In this document: positions 16,194 through 24,972 of the stretch, one piece after another | Layout: the number at the start of each line of letters is the position of its first letter | Numbering within the stretch: the stretch's first letter is position 1 | Assembly (NCBI GenBank): GCA_947630135.1 | Contig: CANRGH010000005.1 | Span: 1 to 64,000, forward strand | Length of the DNA stretch: 64,000 nucleotides | Direction of reading: 5' to 3' | DNA from: an uncultured Monoglobus sp. | GTDB taxonomy: Bacteria > Bacillota > Clostridia > Monoglobales > Monoglobaceae | The notes under the pieces: model-generated | Databases searched by the model: none | Told to the model about the DNA's origin: nothing | Seen by the model: only the letters and a program-made list of their open reading frames with translations | Made by a program: the position numbers and the translations under genes

Positions 16194-19100
16194 ATGGAAA
16201 ATCTTAAAAAACGTGAGGATATACATAAGGTCCTGATTATCGGCTCGGGCCCGATCATAATTGGACAGGCCTGCGAGTTCGACTATTCGGGCACCCAGGC
16301 CTGCAAGGCGCTGAAAAAGCTCGGCTACGAGATCGTTTTGGTCAACTCGAACCCCGCCACGATCATGACCGACCCCGAGACCGCCGACGTGACCTATATC
16401 GAACCCCTCAACCTTGAGCGGCTCACGCAGATAATCGAAAAAGAGCGCCCCGACGCGCTGCTGCCGAACCTCGGCGGCCAGTCGGGTCTCAACCTCTGCT
16501 CCGAGCTCGCAAAGGCGGGCGTGCTTGACAAGTACGGCGTTAAGGTTATCGGCGTTCAGGTGGACGCGATCGACCGCGGCGAGGACAGGATAGAGTTTAA
16601 GAACACAATGAATTCCCTCGGCATAGAGATGGCGCGCAGCGAGGTCGCCTACTCGGTCGACGAGGCGCTGAAGATCGCCGACGAGCTCGGCTATCCCGTC
16701 GTTTTAAGACCCGCCTACACCATGGGCGGCGCGGGCGGCGGCCTTGTCTATAACACCGAGGAGCTTAAGGTCGTGTGCGAGCGCGGCCTTCAGGCCAGCC
16801 TGGTCGGACAGGTTCTGGTTGAGGAGTCGGTCCTCGGCTGGGAGGAGCTTGAGCTTGAGGTCGTGCGCGACGCGGCAGGCAACATGATAACCGTCTGCTT
16901 TATCGAGAATATCGACCCGCTCGGCGTTCACACGGGCGATTCGTTCTGCTCCGCACCCATGCTGACTATTCCCGAAGACGTGCAGGCCGAGCTTCAGCGG
17001 CAGGCCTACAAGATCGTCGAGGCCATTCAGGTTATCGGCGGCACCAACGTGCAGTTCGCGCGCAACCCCGAGGACGGCAGGATCATCGTTATCGAGATCA
17101 ACCCCAGAACGTCGCGCTCGTCGGCCCTCGCCTCAAAGGCGACCGGCTTCCCGATCGCGCTCGTTTCGGCAATGCTCGCTTCGGGCCTCAACCTCAGCGA
17201 CATTCCATGCGGAAAATATGGCACTCTTGACAAATATTACCCCGACGGCGACTATGTTGTGATCAAGTTCGCGCGCTGGGCGTTTGAAAAGTTCAAGGGC
17301 GCCGAGGACAAGCTGGGCACCCAGATGCGCGCCGTCGGCGAGGTCATGAGCATAGGCAAGACCTACAAAGAGGCCTTCCAGAAGGCGATCCGCAGCCTTG
17401 AGATCGGCAGATACGGTCTCGGCGGCGCGAAGGACTTCGGCGAAAAGTCAAAAGAGCAGCTGCTTAAAATGCTCAAAACCCCCACCAGCGAGCGCCAGTT
17501 CATCATGTATGAGGCGCTGCGCAAAGGCGCGGAGGTCGAGGAAATATACCAAATCACAAAAATCAAGCATTATTTTATCAAGCAGATGAAAGAGCTTGTC
17601 GAGGAAGAAGAAAACCTTAAACAGTATAAGGGCAGCGTTCCTCCGACAGATGTTCTCGGAACCGCCAAAAAGGACGGCTTCTCCGACAGATATTTGAGCG
17701 AGCTTCTTGATGTGCCCGAGGAGAATATAAGAAACGCGAGGATCGCCGCGGGCATCACCGAGGCTTGGGAGGGCGTCCACGTCAGCGGCACGCAGGACTC
17801 GGCCTACTATTACTCTTCCTACAACATGAAGGACGAGAGCAAGGTGAACACAGACAAGCCCAAGATCATGATCTTAGGCGGCGGCCCCAACAGGATCGGA
17901 CAGGGCATAGAGTTTGACTACTGCTGCGTTCACGCGGCGATAGCGCTCAAAAAGCTCGGCTTTGAGACGATCATAGTCAACTGCAACCCCGAGACTGTCT
18001 CGACCGACTATGACACCTCTGACAAGCTTTATTTCGAGCCGCTGACCCTTGAGGACGTTCTGAGCATACACGAGAAGGAAAAGCCGGTCGGCGTTATCGC
18101 GCAGTTCGGCGGCCAGACGCCGCTGAACCTTGCGGCCGAGCTCAAGAAAAACGGCGTTAACATACTCGGCACCACGCCCGAGACGATCGACCTTGCCGAG
18201 GATAGGGACCTCTTCCGCGAGATGATGGACAAGCTCGGTATCCCCATGCCCCAGTCGGGCATGGCCGTCAATGTTGACGAGGCTATCGCGATCGCCGAGG
18301 AGATCGGCTATCCGGTCATGGTGCGTCCCTCCTACGTTCTGGGCGGACGCGGAATGGAGGTCGTTCACGACGAGGAGAGCCTGCGCGTCTACATGGCGGC
18401 GGCGGTTGGCGTGACGCCCGACAGACCGATACTTATCGACAGGTTCCTGAACCACGCCACCGAGTGCGAGGCCGACGCGATCAGCGACGGCGAGAACGTG
18501 TTCGTGCCCGCGGTAATGGAGCATATCGAGCTCGCCGGAATACACTCGGGCGACTCGGCCTGCATACTGCCGTCGATGAACATTCCCGAAAAGCATGTAA
18601 GCACTATAAAGGAATACACGAGAAAAATCGCGAGAGAGATGAACGTGCGCGGACTGATGAACATGCAGTACGCAATCGAGAACGACAAGGTTTATGTTCT
18701 TGAGGCCAACCCGAGAGCGTCAAGAACCGTGCCGCTGGTTTCAAAGGTGTGCAACATACGCATGGTTCCGCTCGCGACCGACATCATAACCTCGCCTCTG
18801 ACCGGCAGAAAATCACCGATCGCCGATCTTAAAGAAAAGAAGATACCGCACTACGGCGTTAAAGAGGCCGTGTTCCCGTTCAATATGTTCCAGGAGGTCG
18901 ACCCGGTGCTCGGCCCCGAGATGCGCTCAACCGGCGAGGTCCTCGGCATGGCTCCGACATTCGGCGAAGCCTTCCTCAAGGCACAGGAAGCCACGCAGAT
19001 CAAGTTCCCCACAAGCGGCAAGGTGCTGATCAGCGTCAACGACCGCGACAAGGACGAGCTCGTAGAGGTCGCGCAGGGCTTTAAGGACTGCGGATTTGAA

Positions 19101-19424
19101 ATTCTGGCCACCGAGGGCACCGGAAAGATACTCAAGGACAACGGCATAGACGTAAAGATCGTCGCCAAGCTCGGCGAGGGCCGCCCCAACGTACTCGATG
19201 TGATAACAAACGGCGAGGTCAACATTGTCATCAACACTCCCACCGACAAGAAGGGAGCCGCCGACGACAGCTACATCCGAAAGGGCGTTATAAAAGGCAG
19301 GATCTCATACGTCACCACAATGGCCGAGGCCAAGGCCGCTATCGCTGGCCTCAAAACTATGAAAGACGCAACAGGCGACGTGAAATCCCTGCAAGAGCTC
19401 CACGCCGAGATCACAGAAGAATAA
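16194..19424 (+). CDS. carB: Carbamoyl-phosphate synthase large subunit
   Basis: A 1076-residue enzyme that makes carbamoyl phosphate for pyrimidines and arginine from bicarbonate, ATP and ammonia delivered by the small subunit CarA. The two homologous ATP-grasp halves are evident: GSGPIIIGQACEFDYSG and RPAYTMGGAGGG in the first, GGGPNRIGQGIEFDYCCVHA and RPSYVLGGRGMEVV in the second. The C-terminal MGS-like allosteric domain (about 940-1076) is present. Length matches the family. No carA gene is in the window, so the partner must be encoded elsewhere. AAGGAGAAAG precedes the ATG. Its terminator region is interrupted by an IS-end-like sequence. Confidence 0.97.
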   Translation: MENLKKREDIHKVLIIGSGPIIIGQACEFDYSGTQACKALKKLGYEIVLVNSNPATIMTDPETADVTYIEPLNLERLTQIIEKERPDALLPNLGGQSGLNLCSELAKAGVLDKYGVKVIGVQVDAIDRGEDRIEFKNTMNSLGIEMARSEVAYSVDEALKIADELGYPVVLRPAYTMGGAGGGLVYNTEELKVVCERGLQASLVGQVLVEESVLGWEELELEVVRDAAGNMITVCFIENIDPLGVHTGDSFCSAPMLTIPEDVQAELQRQAYKIVEAIQVIGGTNVQFARNPEDGRIIVIEINPRTSRSSALASKATGFPIALVSAMLASGLNLSDIPCGKYGTLDKYYPDGDYVVIKFARWAFEKFKGAEDKLGTQMRAVGEVMSIGKTYKEAFQKAIRSLEIGRYGLGGAKDFGEKSKEQLLKMLKTPTSERQFIMYEALRKGAEVEEIYQITKIKHYFIKQMKELVEEEENLKQYKGSVPPTDVLGTAKKDGFSDRYLSELLDVPEENIRNARIAAGITEAWEGVHVSGTQDSAYYYSSYNMKDESKVNTDKPKIMILGGGPNRIGQGIEFDYCCVHAAIALKKLGFETIIVNCNPETVSTDYDTSDKLYFEPLTLEDVLSIHEKEKPVGVIAQFGGQTPLNLAAELKKNGVNILGTTPETIDLAEDRDLFREMMDKLGIPMPQSGMAVNVDEAIAIAEEIGYPVMVRPSYVLGGRGMEVVHDEESLRVYMAAAVGVTPDRPILIDRFLNHATECEADAISDGENVFVPAVMEHIELAGIHSGDSACILPSMNIPEKHVSTIKEYTRKIAREMNVRGLMNMQYAIENDKVYVLEANPRASRTVPLVSKVCNIRMVPLATDIITSPLTGRKSPIADLKEKKIPHYGVKEAVFPFNMFQEVDPVLGPEMRSTGEVLGMAPTFGEAFLKAQEATQIKFPTSGKVLISVNDRDKDELVEVAQGFKDCGFEILATEGTGKILKDNGIDVKIVAKLGEGRPNVLDVITNGEVNIVINTPTDKKGAADDSYIRKGVIKGRISYVTTMAEAKAAIAGLKTMKDATGDVKSLQELHAEITEE

Positions 19425-19427
19425 CAC

Positions 19428-19573
19428 AAAAGCCCCGCGGAAATTGATATGCACCCCCAAAAGTTAGACACTTTTGGAGGTGCATATTTTATGAGCAAAA
19501 AAAGTACTCGCCTGAATTCAATATTCTTTGCTGTCTTTCTTAACTTAATAACATTGCCGGTCCGGGGGCTTTT
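19428..19573 (+). mobile_element. IS-end-like remnant splitting a probable carB terminator
   Basis: AAAAGCCCC (19428-19436), just after carB, is complementary to GGGGCTTTT (19565-19573), as in an ordinary terminator, but 128 bases lie between the arms. Inside is an 18-bp near-perfect inverted repeat (19447-19464 with 19470-19487, one mismatch, 5-base loop) containing CAAAAGTTAGACACTTTTGG, which resembles terminal sequences of IS3-family elements, followed by TTTT and an ATG starting a short MSKKST-like reading frame without transposase similarity beyond that. I read this as a degraded insertion-sequence end. The inner hairpin plus TTTT may itself terminate carB. Family assignment is from memory and moderately sure. 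Confidence 0.5.
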
Positions 19574-19585
19574 GTTACGCGTATT

Positions 19586-20230
19586 TTATTTTTCGGCCGC
19601 AAGCGTTGACGGAATTATGTAGTCAAACACTTCGGGCTCAACGCCGAGAATATCTTTGATCCGTTTCACGGAAAATGCCACATATTCGTCATCGTTAAAA
19701 TCGGGTATTCTCGGAACACGGACATGAAGCTTTGATGCGTCAACGCATTCCCCTATTCTGTACAGATTCTTTGAAAGATTGCGTATACCGACGCCCGTAT
19801 ATTCCTTATATATTTTCATGTCCATATCCTTGACGTCAATGATCCACTCGTCAATATCATCGATCAGAGGCTCAACGCATCTCCACGGAACATTCAATGA
19901 GGTCTCGATCCGCATTTTCCATTCCGGATCGGCTATGCGGCAAACCTCGTGAATAAACGCGGACTGCAAAAGCGGCTCGCCGCCTCCGAACGTTATTCCG
20001 CCTCCGGACATTTTGTAATAAATATCATCCTTTTTCAGCACGTCCAAAAGCTCCTCGGGCGTGTATGAATATCTGGGTATGCCTCCGAATTTGACCACGC
20101 CCTCATGGCAAAAATTGTTTATGCAGTATTTGCAGTGCAGAGGACAATCAAAAAAAGCAACCAAAGTAACAACTCCGCGGCCGTCCGTTCCCATTCTCAA
20201 GCGTGAAACGCTCATAATATCGCCAATCAT
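19586..20230 (-). CDS. Radical SAM protein, activase-like
   Basis: A 214-residue radical SAM enzyme with the cluster motif CPLHCKYC (about residues 29-36), the following glycine-rich motif GGITFGGGEPLLQ and compact length typical of glycyl-radical-enzyme activases such as PflA/NrdG. Unlike many activases it has no extra ferredoxin-like cysteine insert. No glycyl radical enzyme is encoded in the window, so the substrate is probably the product of the overlapping upstream gene or something elsewhere. Its start overlaps the 330-residue protein's stop by 4 bases, showing tight coupling. Coordinates start at ATG 20230; an internal ATG (MSVSRLRMG) six codons later is possible. Confidence 0.85.
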   Translation of the reverse strand: MIGDIMSVSRLRMGTDGRGVVTLVAFFDCPLHCKYCINNFCHEGVVKFGGIPRYSYTPEELLDVLKKDDIYYKMSGGGITFGGGEPLLQSAFIHEVCRIADPEWKMRIETSLNVPWRCVEPLIDDIDEWIIDVKDMDMKIYKEYTGVGIRNLSKNLYRIGECVDASKLHVRVPRIPDFNDDEYVAFSVKRIKDILGVEPEVFDYIIPSTLAAEK

Positions 20231-21219
20231 AGTCCCACCTCCGACTCAGCGTCAAACTCGGGATAAACCCGCTTTTCGCGAGGAATTTTTTCCAATGCTT
20301 CTCTCAGGAAATCCGCCTCTCTGTCACATTTTTCGCATGTGCCCGCGCACGGCCCGACAGATGGACATTCCTCGCTTTCAAAAGGTATATTGTTCGCCGC
20401 CGCAAGCTTTAGCCGCTGATCCCGCAAAATATTGCAGATCTTTTTTCCGTCAAAACGTGCGACCGGTCTCTCAACGCGGTCTTTCACATATTCACTGTCA
20501 TCCGGATAAAACGGATCGGCAATCAGTCCAAGCGTGGATATGCTTCTTGCCAAAGGAAATTCCGGCTCGGTCGCAAGTTGGCGGCTGTTTGTTATGTCAA
20601 TATCATCAAATCCGCCTTCAAGTGAAACATATTTCATTGAGGCAAAGTCGAAAAAGCACGGAGGTTCATTTATGTGATGTATCCCGTTTAAGATATGCGG
20701 CAGCATATTTCCCAAATCGTCGGTTACAAACCCGAGAAAATCGTCAAGGCCTTTGCCTTTGTCAAACTTATCAAGCTTTTTGTTTATATCGTAAAACAAA
20801 AACGAGTCAAGATTTGAAAGGTCGGAAACCAATTCTTTAAAGGCAGTGGTTTTTGCGTTTACTTCAAACCTCAGCGGCGGCATCGCAACAAGATGAAGAT
20901 GATTATATTCGCTAATATCTTTTAAGGCATAATACGGATAAAGCGTGCTCGGCTCGTTGTCGGCAAGAAAAACAATATCCTCGTGATAACCTATCATAAG
21001 CTTTTTCGCGACGGACGCCAACGCTTTAAACCTGCCGCTTTCAATGCCGACATTGTCCATCCCCAGTCCGACAGGCTTATAAGGCGAGACAAAACATTCA
21101 TATTTGTCGGTCACCTTTTTCCCGTCAAGACAAACCACCGTCAGAATATCCTTATATTTTTCCAAAAACGGATTGTCCTTGTTCCAGATCATTCCCGTGT
21201 CGGTTATCAAAATCCTCAT
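20227..21219 (-). CDS. Unknown protein with C-terminal cysteine cluster, coupled to radical SAM gene
   Basis: A 330-residue protein I do not recognise. The N-terminal half (MRILITDTGMIWNK onward) looks like an alpha/beta fold; the C-terminus has four clustered cysteines in EECPSVGPCAGTCEKCDRE (about residues 292-310), likely ligands for an Fe-S cluster or zinc. It is mostly soluble and has no signal peptide. The ATG at 21219 has AAGGAG 8 bases upstream; the GTG nine bases earlier is inside that site. The 4-base overlap with the radical SAM gene suggests it is the substrate, partner or electron donor of that enzyme. This is inference from context. Confidence 0.7.
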   Translation of the reverse strand: MRILITDTGMIWNKDNPFLEKYKDILTVVCLDGKKVTDKYECFVSPYKPVGLGMDNVGIESGRFKALASVAKKLMIGYHEDIVFLADNEPSTLYPYYALKDISEYNHLHLVAMPPLRFEVNAKTTAFKELVSDLSNLDSFLFYDINKKLDKFDKGKGLDDFLGFVTDDLGNMLPHILNGIHHINEPPCFFDFASMKYVSLEGGFDDIDITNSRQLATEPEFPLARSISTLGLIADPFYPDDSEYVKDRVERPVARFDGKKICNILRDQRLKLAAANNIPFESEECPSVGPCAGTCEKCDREADFLREALEKIPREKRVYPEFDAESEVGL

Positions 21220-21231
21220 ATCAATCACTCC

Positions 21232-21462
21232 TTACCTGTTTTTTAAAACTTTTTCAAACTGCTTCGGATAATATACTTTGGAAATTAATATGATTATATC
21301 ATAACACATGTGTAATAAAACGTACAGTGCACTGTTAAAATAATAAAAGTTTTCCGAGGCGCCCGCACGTTTCCCGTCTTGTTTTACCGGATTGTCAAAG
21401 TCGGTGTCGGGCGGCACGCTGTTTATATATTCCTCTGTCAAAATATGCCTGTATTTGTCCAC
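21232..21462 (-). pseudogene. Unrecognised coding fragment
   Basis: A 76-codon open frame beginning at a GTG (DKYRHILTEEYINSVPPDTD) and ending with a hydrophobic stretch (YVLLHMCYDIIILISKVYY) and basic tail. There is no ribosome-binding site before it, and the frame continues upstream without a proper start until it runs into the terminator hairpin at 21488-21514. It therefore looks like the 3' end of a gene that has lost its beginning. I see no family. Confidence 0.35.
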
Positions 21463-21486
21463 TTCGGCTTTATATCGTTGAACGCT

Positions 21487-21515
21487 GAAGCCCCGCGGAT
21501 TTTCCGCGGGGCTTT
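21487..21515. terminator. Strong terminator hairpin within the decayed region
   Basis: A 12-bp perfect stem, AAGCCCCGCGGA (21488-21499) with TCCGCGGGGCTT (21503-21514), three-base loop. The left arm resembles the arm after carB (AAAGCCCCGCGGA). It separates the DUF/radical SAM pair from the broken genes to its right and would stop any read-through from the GTPase operon. Confidence 0.8.
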
Positions 21516-21541
21516 CACATTAACATTATTATATTTTGCGA

Positions 21542-21759
21542 TTATACTTCGATCCTTATCCACCAACCGCCCCTGTTTCTAAATCCGTTCCTTTTCATAA
21601 ACGGTTCCAAAAGACGGACGCCATCCTTCGTAAGCTCCGCGCCGTATCGCTCGGTCACATAGTAGTAAAGAAAGGTGCGAATCACCTCATAGGCTCCGGT
21701 TCCGTCCGTGATCGCATGCAAAACATCCATTCGAGATGATAGTCCTTTGCTTTATGCAT
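21542..21759 (-). pseudogene. Fragment resembling an HxxxDG acyltransferase, frameshifted
   Basis: A weak start at 21759 opens MHKAKDYHLEWMFCM and soon hits a stop, while a second frame gives LHAITDGTGAYEVIRTFLYYY and runs to 21542. HAITDG fits the HxxxDG catalytic motif of condensation-domain-like acyltransferases, and the flanking TGA..FL.TL pattern is similar to Firmicutes members of that group. The two frames joined would read through the motif, so I interpret it as a frameshifted, truncated remnant. The match is short; a chance resemblance is possible. Confidence 0.35.
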
Positions 21760-21772
21760 TCCTGTAAATATA

Positions 21773-22743
21773 TTACTCCTGAACATCATCTTTATAGCCG
21801 AAATGTTCCTTAACCTTTTTATATGTTGTTTTATCCGTCAGCGTATATGCTACCAGCGGCACACTTGTCATACCTTTTTCCCAATATCCATCTGTGGGAT
21901 CACTTACAAATTTTTTCCATTTGACTCTAATGAATATTTCTTTTTTCCGATCAAGTTTTGCCTTCGCATCTTCAGAATTCCACGAAGCCGATGTCACCGG
22001 CATGGGTGTGCCGTTTACTTCAACTGTAAATTCAGCCATCGGAACCGCTGTGGCAAGACATTCTCCAATGCCTACAAATCCGCTGCCCGCAATATGACAG
22101 AACACAGTATCCCCTGCCTGAACGTTATACAAAAACCTGCCGCTGCCGCCGATATTAGCCGAAAGAAATCCATATTTCAAAGCGTCCGACCAACTGCGGT
22201 CGGCATATCCAACTGTAAACTCCTGTCCCTTTGTATTTTTGAAAAATTCCTTCTCCTCATCATCTGACCAGCCACCGGCGAGTTCCTTAATATCTGTCGG
22301 ATTCCAAATATCACCTGCCATTTTAAGATAAATTTCAGCGCGATCGGCGATACTCTGCTTTTTAAAATGATCGATCGGTTTAAAACCATAGCGGTCAGCT
22401 ACATTGGTCAGAAACTGCGGGTTGTTATGGTAAGCGTTCCGATTTAGGGCTTGCACCAGAATATTATCACCGGTATATTTCCGCACTTTCTCGGAATACT
22501 TCCTCATATCCGGAAGTAAGTTTGGACCGCGCTTTCCTTCACGCAGTGTCTCTGCATATTTTGCGCGCAGCCAAATTGATATAAACTCCACATCTTCCGT
22601 ATTTACCATTCCGCTGGAATTGTACGAGGACGCACTTTTTATTCTGTTAATGTTATCTTGCCACTGCTGGTTTACCTCAATGCTGTAAACCGACGACCGC
22701 TTAGGATTTTCCTAAGGGTATCTGTTTTGTCAATCTTTTGCAC
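21773..22743 (-). pseudogene. EVE/PUA-like domain protein with frameshift near the start
   Basis: The main frame (21773-22609, 278 codons) has a C-terminal domain with RSWSDALKYGFLSANIGG, GDTVFCHIAGSGFVGIGECL and a final basic strand region, the pattern of EVE/PUA-like modified-base-binding domains found at the C-terminus of many nuclease-associated proteins. It has no ribosome-binding site at its first ATG. Instead AAAGGAGGG at 22751-22759, directly after the phosphoesterase stop, leads into GTG 22743 and MQKIDKTDTLRKILSGRRF, which stops at 22672. The main frame is open upstream to about 22710, so a one-base shift joins them into a protein of about 320 residues. TLRKILSGRRF is reminiscent of DUF262 N-termini, but that is only suggestive. 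A sequencing error is an alternative to a real lesion. Confidence 0.55.
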
Positions 22744-22759
22744 AAGCTTTCCCTCCTTT

Positions 22760-23563
22760 TTACTGCAAGGTTTCCAATATTATGAACGTATCCGTAAAAG
22801 TTTTTTCGTTATGTATACCTTTCACAATTACGGAAACTCCGCCTTCTTTTATCTCAAGCGTTATAACATTGCCCTGTTGGGTTTTATTGACGCCGTTTTT
22901 AGTTGACGTCGGACATATGCTGCCGTCGTTGATATACAGATTATTATGTGACGCGTCAAATTCAATATCGGGAGATACATGGGTATGTCCCGATATGAAA
23001 ATAACTTTTTTGTTTTCATCAATTATTTTTTGGAGGCGCTCATTCTGCTCCGCCGCGATATACGAAGTCATATTCGCTGTTCGCTGGGGATTATGCGCAA
23101 TAAGCGGCGGATGACACATAACTATATGGTATTCGGCTTTGCTTTCATTCAGCTTTTTCCGCAAAAAAGCCAATTGCTCTCCTTTGTTTGAGAAGAAAAA
23201 TAATTTTTGGTGATACACGGGATTCAACCCGATCAAGTCGACATTATCATTTATGTATTTGTAAAAACCCCCGCTTTCATCAACAGCGGTTTTATACTCG
23301 GGATTGATCATTGTTTCAAACTTTCTGTAAGCGGTATCATCTCTCGCGGGATTATCATGATTACCGGAAACACAATACACGGGCACAGAAACAAAATACT
23401 CGCTTATCAAATTCGCGGCAATATCATATTGATTTTCCTGCGCACGGTCCGCTATATCTCCGACGATCAAAACAATATCCGAATCCCGCAATTTTGAGAG
23501 AGCATGTTTTAAATTAATTGTTTTATTATATAAATGAAGATCGCTCATAATGCCGATTTTCAC
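22760..23563 (-). CDS. Calcineurin-like metallophosphoesterase
   Basis: A 267-residue cytoplasmic phosphoesterase. All five metal-binding motifs are in order: DLHLY (D and H), GDIADR, GNHDN, the histidine of MCHPP and GHTH. The arrangement is like the Icc/CpdA-type cyclic nucleotide phosphodiesterases and small nucleases of this superfamily, but specificity cannot be predicted. I chose GTG 23563, which has AGGTG five bases upstream and gives MKIGIMSDLHLYN; the longer TTG start has no site. It is the last intact gene of the GTPase operon, 35 bases after the previous gene. Confidence 0.88.
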   Translation of the reverse strand: MKIGIMSDLHLYNKTINLKHALSKLRDSDIVLIVGDIADRAQENQYDIAANLISEYFVSVPVYCVSGNHDNPARDDTAYRKFETMINPEYKTAVDESGGFYKYINDNVDLIGLNPVYHQKLFFFSNKGEQLAFLRKKLNESKAEYHIVMCHPPLIAHNPQRTANMTSYIAAEQNERLQKIIDENKKVIFISGHTHVSPDIEFDASHNNLYINDGSICPTSTKNGVNKTQQGNVITLEIKEGGVSVIVKGIHNEKTFTDTFIILETLQ

Positions 23564-23598
23564 AAGCACACCTCGCAATACATTTCTTTTTATACATC

Positions 23599-24081
23599 TT
23601 AGTCTGTGATCTCATAACGCGTCGTTCCAACGCGGTAAAGACGAAACGGTCCGGTAAAATTGCCGTCTTTATTTATCAGCGAATACAGGATCACCTCGGG
23701 ATCGCTTGTGCCGCCGAACCCGTCCTCGTCTTCCCAATAACGTCCGTCGGGCTGAACCGTCCAATACATCACATACTCATCTTTGTATCTTTCAAAACAG
23801 CTTCCGTATTCAGCATACGGTTTCAAATCAAAATCACTGCTCAGATATTTTTTTATTTCCTGTTCATTCTCAATTCCCGGAAAGTCATAAATTCTATGCT
23901 TTTCATCCACTATCACCTTAGACGCGCCGGTTTCCTCATTCATAAACAAAACCGGTGTGTGTCTTTCAATATGCCATTTACTGAACGGATAACATATTTT
24001 CTCTTCTTCCGAAGATAAGGCTGCGTTATTTTTACTCCATAAATCTAAAATATTTTTTATTTTCGAAAAAAACACCGCCAT
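23599..24081 (-). CDS. Hypothetical protein of the GTPase operon
   Basis: A 160-residue acidic, soluble protein with no recognised domain. It is rich in aromatic residues in the C-terminal half (YVMYWTVQPDGRYWEDEDGFGG). No membrane segment. GAGGAG lies immediately before the ATG. It sits between the active M48 peptidase gene and the phosphoesterase gene with short gaps, so it most likely belongs to the same transcript. It might be an immunity-like or adaptor protein, but nothing in the sequence shows that. Confidence 0.65.
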   Translation of the reverse strand: MAVFFSKIKNILDLWSKNNAALSSEEEKICYPFSKWHIERHTPVLFMNEETGASKVIVDEKHRIYDFPGIENEQEIKKYLSSDFDLKPYAEYGSCFERYKDEYVMYWTVQPDGRYWEDEDGFGGTSDPEVILYSLINKDGNFTGPFRLYRVGTTRYEITD

Positions 24082-24141
24082 CTCTCCTCATATCCGCGCA
24101 AGGCATAAAGTGATTTGTTTTTATGATTATTTGCTTTTTAA

Positions 24142-24972
24142 TCAGACACTTTCTGCCGCGCTTATCAATTTTTCATATTGCTCCGTTTTTGACCATTCAT
24201 CCGCTTTTTTTATTCTTTCAATGGTCCACGGATGATCTATCATCACCGTCTGCATTATATAAATAAGCTTTCCTACAACATTTCCGTTTATAGTGCTAAA
24301 ATCATCATACTGGTCAAGTATGCTCTCCAGTGAAAAGTCAATATACTTTCCGCAGTCGCTTCTTCCCATGATGCGTTGACAGAACGAATATAATGCTTCG
24401 CTGCCGCCCGCGGCTATCATTCCGGCTCTGTCGGCAGTTAATTCGGATTTTCTCTGCCAATCGTAGAGCGCAAACATCAGACTGCTTGTTACTAAATGAG
24501 AGTATACTTTAAACACCCCTTCAAGACCGCTCTTGAGAAGCTGCGCAAGCATATGATATTTAAGATGTCCGCTCTTGATATGACCGAGCTCATGGCCGAG
24601 AATATAGAGAAGCTCATCATCGTCAACATCCTGAATGCAAGAAGAATTAATAACAATAAACGTATCGTTTATGCCGCTCGTGAATGCATTATAATCATAT
24701 TCGAGCTTGATAAAAAGCTGTGGTTCGACATGCATATTAAGTCGTTTTAACGCAATCTCATAAATATCGTATATATGAGGCGCTGTTTCCTTGGTGACGC
24801 GGCAGCAGTTGCCAACCGTTTCAAGATATGAAGAGCTTTTTATCGAAAAATCGACAGCCGCACCCACCAATTTGTCAACAAACGGAACTTTTCTGAGTAC
24901 CTCAAGAGCCGCTTTGTCCAATGGGTGTTCATATTCTGTCGGTTTTAAACCGTTCGGATCATAGTTAATCAT
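24142..24972 (-). CDS. M48-family zinc metallopeptidase (active-site copy)
   Basis: A 276-residue protein with the M48 zinc motif HELGH (LLYILGHELGHIKSGHL, about residues 136-152) and the downstream SELTADRAGM motif whose acidic residue completes the site. Unlike HtpX-type members it lacks clear multiple membrane helices; a moderately hydrophobic segment (about 160-185) may touch the membrane. It is the third of three tandem homologues that share the opening pattern Y-x2-P-x-DKAAL...KVP and the RVT...AP.IYDIY block. Only this copy keeps the catalytic residues. Its ATG overlaps the preceding stop by 4 bases with GGAGGAG upstream. Confidence 0.9.
   Translation of the reverse strand: MINYDPNGLKPTEYEHPLDKAALEVLRKVPFVDKLVGAAVDFSIKSSSYLETVGNCCRVTKETAPHIYDIYEIALKRLNMHVEPQLFIKLEYDYNAFTSGINDTFIVINSSCIQDVDDDELLYILGHELGHIKSGHLKYHMLAQLLKSGLEGVFKVYSHLVTSSLMFALYDWQRKSELTADRAGMIAAGGSEALYSFCQRIMGRSDCGKYIDFSLESILDQYDDFSTINGNVVGKLIYIMQTVMIDHPWTIERIKKADEWSKTEQYEKLISAAESV

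Noticed and set aside
22672-22743. Programmed -1 frameshifting in the EVE-domain gene
   Set aside because: No X-XXY-YYZ slippery heptamer occurs in the overlap of the two frames; a plain indel or sequencing error is simpler.
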